From Aurantiochytrium sp. KH105 (Eukaryota; Sar; Bigyra; Thraustochytrida; Thraustochytriidae): DNA of 64,000 bases. Shown here in pieces: positions 52,701 to 59,486 of this stretch. The notes under the pieces were generated by a model that did no database searches, was not told the origin of the DNA, and saw only the letters and a program-made list of their open reading frames with translations. The translations under genes were made by a program, and so were the position numbers. Every line of letters starts with the position of its first letter. Position 1 is the first letter of the stretch. The stretch lies in contig BGKB01000185.1 in assembly GCA_003116975.1 (NCBI GenBank), positions 1 to 64,000 on the forward strand. The letters run 5' to 3'.

Positions 52701-55519
52701 GAGCCATTCGAGGCCACCTCTCCGCCCTCATCAAGGACTTCGGTCACACCTCGTCGTGTAGCAGCTGACCGAGGCTTCGTTTCATCTGCCTCCATGCCAG
52801 AAGACAACCCATCGTCCGTTGAGTCCGTCGAGTCCGTCCCGTCCGTCGAAGCTGTCGCCTCGGACTCTGTCTCCTCGAGCAAAGGCCGCGAGAGCGCCAC
52901 GAGACGGCGCAGTAAAACCTCCCAGGATCCAGCAGCCTGACTGAGTCCATCACAGACGATCACAACCCGACCCTGTGCTCGCGCACGACGAAGCATTGCA
53001 GTGCGCAGCGCGCGGCTTCCATACTTTGCCGACCAAAAGGCGTCAAGCAGATCCTCCTCGCCTTGTCCACCGGAACTCGCGAGTCGAGTGCAAGTTTGTG
53101 CCAACTCCACGGCATTCACCACATAAGGAACTAGATTGGTAAGCGCGACGAGGCGAGTCACCAGCAGTGAGACGAGCAAGGTCTTGCCCATGCCACTGTT
53201 GCCAAAGATGGCCAAGCGGCCGCACAAACTGCCATCCTCTACATCTTCGCGCAAAAGAAAAACGCGATCAAAGTCCTCTTCCAGTCGCTCCGAAACAACA
53301 TTCGCTGGCGTGAACACTGTCGCATTATATGCCAGAGCCAGCCTCGGTGAGATGGGCAGACGCTCGCACGTTACGGCGTCCGTGTAGTAGGCGTGTTTGA
53401 GACGACAGCCCGCAAGATAACGGGTCTCCACGCCCTCGAGATCGAGCCCCTGCGTTGACTGTAGCTCTGCGTAGAGCGCCGCGGGCGCTGGCGATTGGTC
53501 CGCAAGGATTTCCTGCGCGCGAAGAATGCATGATTGCAGCGCCCACAGCTTGCTTGCGACGCTCACATCCGGGTAGCGCAAGACGTCCAGCGTGTACGCG
53601 AGCAAAGCAAAAGCATGTTGCGAAGAACGACCCACGTTTTCCGTGAGATCTGCCACAAACTGACGCAACCTGCCAACGGCCACAAAGAGCGGCTCCAGGC
53701 CTTGCAGGGGCAGTCGCGCCCGCCAAAACTGCAAAGCGCGAGACACGCTCACCGAGTCGACCAGAGGCGTATACTCAAACATGAGACAGGTCTCAAGCTT
53801 GGCCAAATCCCGAACGGTATGACTTTCCTCAAAGTCTGCAAAATCAATCACCCAAGCCATGCCCATAGCATCCACGAGAACGTTGTTTCCATTCAGATCG
53901 TTGTGCTGAAGCGCAAGGTTGACCATGTCGCGTCCATCGACCTGGCGCAAAAAGCTCGCAAAAAATCGAGCAATGTCCTCTGCCGTACCCAGGCGAGCGC
54001 GATCCAAACCAAGACGATCCAGCTCCAGAGCTCGCAAGAGGTCCATTTGATCAAAGATACTACGCTGCATCTTGGAACGCAAATCGTACAATTCCACCAG
54101 GTCGACGTGCGCTTTGCGCTTCGAATCTTCATAGCATTTGGCCATGACTTCGCCAAAAACCATGGACAAGAGATCTTCAAAATCTGTCACAAAGTGTCGA
54201 CCTGAAGAGGGCTGACGAGACAGCAAGGCTGTCTCTTGCGTGGTGTCAACTCGTGTCCCTCGGCCGCGATCTTTAAAGCCTTCATCGCGCCCCGGCGACC
54301 GTTCGTCGCTTCGAGGTGGCTGCATGATTCGCATCATGGACTCCCGCGAGGGATAAGAAGACTTTGATTGCAAAACGCGCTGGTCCTTGTACTGCATCAC
54401 ATAGAGCGACTTGAGGGTAAGAATAAGGGTCGAGTTCTCCTTGATGAAGCGCGGCAAGGTCCAGCAAGCCCCGCACAGCTGGATGCGCACACCCGCAATT
54501 GTCTTTCGACGCGCATAAGCCAGCACAGTTGGCGCGCTATCGCCCAAATAGGGCGCAGCAGTTTCCATGCGCGCCACCTCGCTCTGCAATTTTTCTTCAT
54601 CGTCAATTTTCACCACGCTCTGCTCCTCCTCTCGACCTTCGAAGCACCACGACCGGCACTTGAACACAAAGGCGGAAGAGTAACCGCCCGCAAGCACCTC
54701 GAGCTCGACGCGCGCAGCGCTTGAAAACAGATGTGGCATCATGCCTTCGATCTCCTTTCTTTGATCCCGTATCAGAGCAGGTACACTCGTCCATTCGACC
54801 TCAATTTGAGATTTATCCTCGCCATTTTCAAGAGTTTTGGGTGCGAATGCACTCGCGTTTGCAAGAGGCTTCCAGCTACAAATGTGTGCACACGTGTCAC
54901 AAGCCACCACAAAAGCGCCTGAACACGCTTGTGCGTCGTTGCTGGGCGAAGGAATGTCAACGGCCGGGACGCCTCGGATTACCTGCTGCACAAGGTTCTC
55001 TGCAAGGTCCTCAGCATCATCATAACTTGCGAGCAAGGTCTGCAGCAAATGTCTGTACTCGCTCTCAGAGCTCGGAAACGCACTCGAGCTCTCGAAAACG
55101 CCACGTCGCAGGCTCAGATGCGATACAACTCGGCATTCTTTGCATTGTACGACTGTAACACCCCCGACGCCTGCTGCGCAGAGTCGCTTGTATAGGAGGT
55201 CAGCGACAAAGGCAGCTGCGTCTTCAGGATTCGTGCGAAGAAGAGCAGCCAAGAGATCCTGCAGGATGGGAGCCGTGGTTTCCCGGAGGCCCTCGTCGAG
55301 CGCCGCGGCGGCAGCGCTACGACGCTCTCGGCCCTGCAAGGCGACGGTCCTGCCCTTGGCAAACCACGTCCACATGAAGCGCACAAGGTCTTCTCCTGGA
55401 CGGGCGTAAAGACGCAAGTCGATGAGCAGCGAGCGAAGGAGCGCATTGGCTCCCGCGCGGTTCAGACGCTGCGTGAGCGCCCTGGACCCGTGCAGATCAT
55501 CCCTCACGGCTGTCTCCAT
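49757..55519 (-). CDS. Kinase-like - NACHT - ankyrin STAND protein (1,920 aa)
   Basis: Residues 1-240 hold helices and two Cys pairs (QCKECRVVSH near 125 and ACDTCAH near 208), probably a zinc ribbon. Residues about 270-620 resemble an aminoglycoside-phosphotransferase-type kinase fold: a Gly-rich loop LAGGYSSAFVFK, a lysine in SVVKIDDEE (about 302), a catalytic loop QHNDLNGNNVLV (about 535) and a metal-site WVIDFADF. This resembles the TCAD9 domain of bacterial conflict systems. A NACHT-like NTPase follows, with P-loop GNSGMGKT (about 771), a Walker B-like VVIVCDGLSQ (about 851) and LVLATRP (about 956). Acidic and Ser-rich inserts interrupt it. Residues about 1,400-1,690 are ankyrin repeats (LTALHEACRSGTVETVRVLV, LTPLLVACNARRADIAAFLI). 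The C-terminus is acidic and Lys-rich. By architecture it is an NLR-like sensor. Ligand and output are unknown. The ATG is the first in frame. Confidence 0.88.
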   Translation of the reverse strand: METAVRDDLHGSRALTQRLNRAGANALLRSLLIDLRLYARPGEDLVRFMWTWFAKGRTVALQGRERRSAAAAALDEGLRETTAPILQDLLAALLRTNPEDAAAFVADLLYKRLCAAGVGGVTVVQCKECRVVSHLSLRRGVFESSSAFPSSESEYRHLLQTLLASYDDAEDLAENLVQQVIRGVPAVDIPSPSNDAQACSGAFVVACDTCAHICSWKPLANASAFAPKTLENGEDKSQIEVEWTSVPALIRDQRKEIEGMMPHLFSSAARVELEVLAGGYSSAFVFKCRSWCFEGREEEQSVVKIDDEEKLQSEVARMETAAPYLGDSAPTVLAYARRKTIAGVRIQLCGACWTLPRFIKENSTLILTLKSLYVMQYKDQRVLQSKSSYPSRESMMRIMQPPRSDERSPGRDEGFKDRGRGTRVDTTQETALLSRQPSSGRHFVTDFEDLLSMVFGEVMAKCYEDSKRKAHVDLVELYDLRSKMQRSIFDQMDLLRALELDRLGLDRARLGTAEDIARFFASFLRQVDGRDMVNLALQHNDLNGNNVLVDAMGMAWVIDFADFEESHTVRDLAKLETCLMFEYTPLVDSVSVSRALQFWRARLPLQGLEPLFVAVGRLRQFVADLTENVGRSSQHAFALLAYTLDVLRYPDVSVASKLWALQSCILRAQEILADQSPAPAALYAELQSTQGLDLEGVETRYLAGCRLKHAYYTDAVTCERLPISPRLALAYNATVFTPANVVSERLEEDFDRVFLLREDVEDGSLCGRLAIFGNSGMGKTLLVSLLVTRLVALTNLVPYVVNAVELAQTCTRLASSGGQGEEDLLDAFWSAKYGSRALRTAMLRRARAQGRVVIVCDGLSQAAGSWEVLLRRLVALSRPLLEETESEATASTDGTDSTDSTDDGLSSGMEADETKPRSAATRRGVTEVLDEGGEVASNGSREHERLGEVRLVLATRPLNDQIQQAVEGAGFIRCHLQPLEEKHVFAFAETYMHRAPPRLVADALRRDHRLCQDTLQVSLLLTSILETTAQVKGQEEKTGKRDEEEEEKMADSSDEADEEGKIADRWKKVHRSRSSIEQLFSALIDHNLAPLRLPLLGQTSLKRILAKVSFDVQISGQAGSFFSMKSLLDATGSELNFEGGKYWIGAARSDVEEGAGAGTARLLSTSTFARALNALFESVHMDTHPLLRCRGRAQPVLMREYAIESANAQAYLAASYAVASCRGREDLEQLMRRLLQQPNCVGDRVAKALAAALRDVTRFLVSDRVREDVVALETEVQRRLGGGERVQRVGLLVESLLARVKNPRNRTNLRRVSDLYEQWEISALLSVVESNLAFLAFLVDMLPIDLCEVLVNDVMAPEVRDELLCMSAGSTQFAASVVPALVGGRSGPAAKGLAVSACTQSPRTGWSVLMHCAASCQEADVLRMLLACGANVDESPQRARGLTALHEACRSGTVETVRVLVDEGGARVNQATRTGLTPLLVACNARRADIAAFLISRGALLDATTESGFTAGYYAAKRGCIQVLSVLAEAEVDSGKADDVSTYLREHRVHVRHGSREEHLTLLGTAVKWGRPGLTQWLLAHGADPDVPIEICKNEILPVWLAAKMNGLRSVQYLSEAGCRFDVRDSRTGCTPLLVACLNGRSRVVDFLLSLSEEHGVDVRALSTHGESCLELALRRPFVNVTRVLVERADLCDRVFLDAVGPALTKLSQSAQQASKALSVLRLVFESRVLGPRARDSKDVLALCARNFAAHDNVPALEFLVTRVPQLREDGRLVKVMLPVVLRARNLGLARRLVEGFAEEEIQEDATAAQLRSALMKDCIDDDTEEGLSLRVDCGTGDLENAIDGYLAAHGVASPFVLSDGGSGEMKSSRTRKKKSKSKTKTETFSKGPLPMGDDLDDHDNATSTATFEDDGGSGQSRKK

Positions 55520-55906
55520 AAGTGCGTGAGCAGGGCACTTCGCTTGCGTAGTCCGTCAGCCAGCCAGCCAGCGAGCGAGCAAGCGAGCGCAGCACCACCC
55601 AGGCTGGGCCGCCCGTCTTTTCATCCCCAAGGGCCGCGCCGCAGCCCGAAGAATGAGTACTGCGCGTCCAGGCCAAAAGCCCTCCTTGTACAAGCGGACA
55701 CCTGCAGCCGTAGCTTCACGTTTACAAAGGCTCTCGCTTCTTGGGACCCCTTCCTCATCCTTGCCGAAAAGCCTGAGCACCTGCGTTGGTTGGGTCGAAA
55801 CGGCAAAAAAATGGGGACACATTCATCTCGTCCTCTTTCCTTTTTTTCTGCCGTCGCCCAAAGAGCAGAGCAGAACAGAGCAGCCTCGGGCAAAGCAAGT
55901 TGAGGA
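55520..55906. other. Spacer between NACHT gene and presenilin
   Basis: It holds the 5' flank of the NACHT-ankyrin gene, with a short AGCC run near 55,558-55,575, and the 3' UTR of presenilin, with T-rich sequence near 55,840. No gene is seen. Confidence 0.5.
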
Positions 55907-57064
55907 TCAGATCGAGAGCAATTCCGCGGACATCGCAGAGCAAAAAGCTTGCAGCGAGTATCGACTGCCAAAGTAGACAATGACGCCCACCGTAAGCGCG
56001 ATCGGCAGCGCGGGGATGGTCACATTGTCTGGCGTCACGGCAATGGTGATGAGCAGGCCTGCCATGACGGCGCAAAAACAGGCAGCCGTGGTGCAGGCAT
56101 CCACCATGGCGCCTCGACCGACAATGACGCCGTAAAAGACCAAGTCCATGAGTCCAAGCTCGTAGAGGGAGCCCTGGTAAAACATTCCTTGCGGCATCCG
56201 AAAATCTTCTGCCATATACTTGCGTTCCTGCTCGAGTTCCATGGCGTAGCGAAGTGGCCCACAGGGCGTCAAGACTGCAAATAGATCCCAAAGGACCATG
56301 AAAAGGACCAGAAACCAGAGCGTGAGCTCTGGCAAGCTACAAAACGGCCACGTTAGCGCTACACTAGCGAGCAGTAAACTCAGACGCGAAAGGCGTTGCG
56401 GTGCGCCTTCCCATAGAATCGCCAAGGCCCCGAGCGCACCAAGGTTCCAGCACACTATGCTTAGTGTCATTGCATCAACGGGAAACTCGTGCCAGGCGCT
56501 CGCGCGTACCATAATGTATGCAGGCAGACCGCCCAAAAAGCCTGTAAAGGTTGCAAGTACGAGGCCGTGCACCATTTTTTCGAGACGAAAGTGCAGCATG
56601 GCCACGAAGGCAAAAGTAAGCACAATGATGGCCCCCATAATGATTGCGGCATAGGCTGCTCCCTTGGCAGTACGAGCTCTTGCGTCATCGCCATCTGCAG
56701 GCCGAAAGCGCTCCGGCGCAAAAGGCCCACTTCCTGCTGGGTCCAAGTCCAGGCCCCAGACGTACGCGCACACCAGAACCAGCACAAAGGCGAGCGGCGC
56801 GGTCAGGCAGTTTGCTTTGTCAAAGATTGCCTGCGCGCGAGGGTCTCCTTCCCCTGACGGCCCGAGCAAGGCACGGACGGCCCGCGCTGCAAGCGTTGTC
56901 ATGGCGCCGCCATGATGGTGGCCGTGAAAGCTTTGCTCGCGCGAACCCTCGTCAACGCATTCTGCCGCACGCGTGCTTTCCTCGCCGCTTGCGATGCCTA
57001 CTGCTGCCCCTGCTGGCGCCTCTGCGAGCGTCGCGTCTGACGCTACCGCGTGCGTCCCGAGCAT
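55907..57064 (-). CDS. PSEN: Presenilin-like intramembrane aspartyl protease (385 aa)
   Basis: Presenilin is the catalytic subunit of gamma-secretase, cutting single-pass membrane proteins within the bilayer. The protein has about nine hydrophobic segments. TM6 carries WDLFAVLTPCGPLRYAMELE (Asp near residue 259), close to the family's YDLVAVL-PxGPLR motif. TM7 carries YELGLMDLVFYGVIVG (Asp near 308), where most members have GLGD. TM9 carries IPALPIAL (near 351), the PAL motif. The loop between TM6 and TM7 is short, about 35 residues, compared with animal presenilins. The ATG at 57,064 is the first in frame; upstream the frame stays open without ATG. The N-terminus is long and has a His-rich patch (HGHHHGG). 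Met in place of the second Gly of GxGD is unusual, so activity should not be assumed. Confidence 0.9.
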   Translation of the reverse strand: MLGTHAVASDATLAEAPAGAAVGIASGEESTRAAECVDEGSREQSFHGHHHGGAMTTLAARAVRALLGPSGEGDPRAQAIFDKANCLTAPLAFVLVLVCAYVWGLDLDPAGSGPFAPERFRPADGDDARARTAKGAAYAAIIMGAIIVLTFAFVAMLHFRLEKMVHGLVLATFTGFLGGLPAYIMVRASAWHEFPVDAMTLSIVCWNLGALGALAILWEGAPQRLSRLSLLLASVALTWPFCSLPELTLWFLVLFMVLWDLFAVLTPCGPLRYAMELEQERKYMAEDFRMPQGMFYQGSLYELGLMDLVFYGVIVGRGAMVDACTTAACFCAVMAGLLITIAVTPDNVTIPALPIALTVGVIVYFGSRYSLQAFCSAMSAELLSI

Positions 57065-57469
57065 GTGCGCACATGCAAGGTTGAAAGATTGACCCTCTTG
57101 TTTTTGCTTGCGCGCAATGTGTGAGTGCGTGACCTTGCTCAATCGATGGGTGCGCCTTGAAAGTGGCAACGACGCCAACGAAAGAAGAGTTGTTCAAGAA
57201 CGAGAACGTGGTTGCCAAACAGACGAACAAGACCTCTTCAGTATTCCGCATCGTTAAATTTTTGGCAAGGCAGAGAAACGACAAGCGATGCGAGGAGTCA
57301 CGAACTTCGACGAGCATAAAAAGTTGAAGCGAGGGTTCAGGAACACGAGCATGCTCATGCAATGAAAGTCGAAAGAGGAACGCTCATGACGAGCATGCTG
57401 CATATGCCTACATTCAGGGATAAAAGTCTTTTTCAGAGCTATAATTTCAAAAGATAGGTAAGGAAATGG
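57065..57469. other. Spacer between presenilin and FKBP12
   Basis: It contains the 5' flank of presenilin and the 3' UTR of FKBP12, with AT-richer sequence near 57,420-57,470. No gene is seen. Confidence 0.5.
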
Positions 57470-57948
57470 TCAGGTAAAGGTGATGAGTTCCACGTCGAAG
57501 ATGAGCGTGCTACTGCTTGGAATGAGACCGGGAAAACCGCGCTCTCCATATGCGAGGTCAGCGGGAATGACGAGCTTGGCTCGCTCGCCAACCGAAAGCT
57601 GCGAAACGCCCTCGTCGAGACCCGTAATGACCTGTCCAGCACCAAGCTTGAATTTGAAAGGCTTACCGCGGTCTCGGGAGCTATCGAAGCGCGTACCATC
57701 CGCAAGATAGCCTGTATAGTGAATTGTCACCGTCTGCGCACGCTTTGGATAGTTGACGCCATCGCCGCTGCAACCATTTGTGTGTATGTGTGTCAGTTCT
57801 TCGCATGTTTGATGAAGCGCGCGTTCTGCGAGCACGTGCTGTGACGCCGTCACGAAACGCAAACGAAAGAGCGCAAGCAAGAAAAAGAGAAGGAAGCAAC
57901 TTACGCGGAGAAGATCTCCACCGTGACGGCGCTCTTCTTCTTGGTCAT
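57470..57948 (-). CDS. FKBP12: FKBP12-type peptidyl-prolyl isomerase, one intron (113 aa)
   Basis: This is a small cytosolic prolyl isomerase and the usual receptor of FK506 and rapamycin. Exon 1 (57,948-57,905) encodes [15 protein letters not shown] and exon 2 (57,767-57,470) continues with [20 protein letters not shown]. Splicing at GTAAGT (from 57,904) and GCAG (to 57,768) removes 137 nt and restores the family sequence exactly ([12 protein letters not shown]), leaving 342 coding bases. Conserved pieces include [29 protein letters not shown] and STLIFDVEL. The pocket-floor Trp of human FKBP12 (GWEEGV) is Leu here (GLDEGV). Without the intron the frame would give a spurious 5' extension. 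It is divergent from AMMECR1, with ATGs 464 bp apart. Confidence 0.95.
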
Positions 57949-58412
57949 GGCGCACGTTTACCCTACCACGCCCGGTCTCGTGCTTCACGCGATGCCTTTT
58001 ACGATATTGTCTGGTGGTCAAATCTCGAATACAACAGCTTGCTTTCGCAAAGCCGCTCGCTCTACTTCTGTAACTTGACGCGACAAATACCAACTAGAAA
58101 AGGAAAGTCTCCAAATTCAAGTTCAATAAGTTCAATTTCAAGGTTATTTTTGAGGCCAGCGCCAACGGACATGTATTTGTCCTCTATATTTGGGAAAGAA
58201 GGACTTCTTGTTTGTTCTTTTTACCTCAGATTTTTCGCAAGCTTCTCGAGGTCCAAAGACGCCCAGACCGCGTATACGAGGACAGCAAGACGGGCAGCGG
58301 ATCGGGGCGCGGCTAGAGCTCGCGCGGTCGCTGTGAGCGCCTCGCCCGTGGTTTGCTGATCTCCTTTCTTCTTCTCTCAACTCTTTCGAAGTGGGGGCTC
58401 GGTTTCGCTGCG
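57949..58412. promoter_or_regulatory. Divergent promoter region (FKBP12 / AMMECR1)
   Basis: The start codons of FKBP12 (-) and AMMECR1 (+) face away from each other across 464 bp, so both promoters lie here. The centre (58,060-58,230) is AT-richer than the flanks. No specific site can be named. Confidence 0.45.
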
Positions 58413-59042
58413 ATGGCAGGGCTCGCAGCTGCGGCAGCGGGGTCTCCTCCTCCGTCGCTGACGGCGAGCGAGGAGCACTGCAGGTTCTGCTTTGACGTGC
58501 TCGTGGCCAAACTTCAGGGCCGCGCTCTACCGGAAGCAACCTTTGCAAACCGGTCCCTCAAGGCTCCGCTCTTTGTGACGTGGACGACGACGCGCGAGGA
58601 CGCCCTGCGCGGCTGTATTGGGAACTTCTCGGACCTCGAGCTGGGCAGCGGCATCCGCGACTACGCCTTGGTAGCTGCGCTTGAGGACAGCAGGTTCCAG
58701 CCCGTGTCGCTTTCCGAGGTGCCAGGACTTTCAGTGGGCGTGTCTCTTCTCGTCAATTTTGAGAATGGCCGCGATGCTCGCGACTGGGAGATTGGCAAGC
58801 ATGGGATCCGTATCTCCTTCAGCAACCCAAGCAACGGCCGCACATGCGGGGCAACCTTCTTGCCCGAGGTGGCCAAGGAGCAAGGCTGGACAGTGGATGA
58901 GACGCTGACCGCACTCGTGCGCAAGGCTGGCTATCGCGGATCGCTTTCGGAGTCGCTCATCGCGTCCATCAAGCTCGTGCGGTACCAGAGCTCGAAAGCA
59001 CGACTTTCATACGAAGCGTATCAGCAAGCAAAGACCGCATGA
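58413..59042 (+). CDS. AMMECR1: AMMECR1 domain protein (209 aa)
   Basis: This is a conserved single-domain protein found from archaea to humans whose biochemical role is still poorly defined. The diagnostic LRGCIGNF motif lies near residues 64-71. It is followed by the expected VAALEDSRFQPVS, a central VSLLVNFE strand, GKHGIRISF, and TFLPEVAKEQGW. Length and domain coverage match the core of the animal protein, without its long Ser-rich N-terminal extension. The ATG at 58,413 lies after upstream open frame that has no ATG. Residues 5-20 are Ala/Pro-rich and probably disordered. The gene converges on the acyltransferase-like gene. Confidence 0.95.
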   Translation: MAGLAAAAAGSPPPSLTASEEHCRFCFDVLVAKLQGRALPEATFANRSLKAPLFVTWTTTREDALRGCIGNFSDLELGSGIRDYALVAALEDSRFQPVSLSEVPGLSVGVSLLVNFENGRDARDWEIGKHGIRISFSNPSNGRTCGATFLPEVAKEQGWTVDETLTALVRKAGYRGSLSESLIASIKLVRYQSSKARLSYEAYQQAKTA

Positions 59043-59486
59043 ATCTTTTGTGTATGTATATCATTGACAGACAAATAACACGCTGACCACGCACTCCCAT
59101 TTGTCTTTTGGGGGGGAAATTGGAGAAAACGAAACCATTTCGCGTTGGCGAAGCAAAGGAACCAGTGTTCTTTTGGGCCTGGATTTCCTGGACAAAGAAT
59201 GATGGCTTCCCTCCTTTCCACGAACCAGCGTGCCTGTCAAGCAAACGAAGTTTATTCGCTAATTGATTGATTGATTGATTGATTGATTGATCGATTCATG
59301 ATAAAGTAGAGAAAAAAATGATCAAAGCACTAAAGAAAAAAAAAAAGTGCAACGAGACGGTCTTTGCGAAGAAACAAGGAGACTTTCTTTCCCATCCTTC
59401 TACGTATTGGGGTTCTGTGTTTGTGTTCAAGCTTTGGTCCCAAGGTGAAGACCAGAACCGTTGAGACCGAGAGAACGAGTCAGAAA
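59043..59486. other. Convergent 3' region with TGAT microsatellite
   Basis: It separates the stop codons of AMMECR1 and the acyltransferase-like gene. It contains a perfect TGAT run at about 59,262-59,296 and an A-run near 59,334-59,346. No gene is seen. Confidence 0.55.
59262..59296. repeat. TGAT tetranucleotide microsatellite
   Basis: About eight tgat units in the intergenic region between two convergent genes. Confidence 0.9.
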
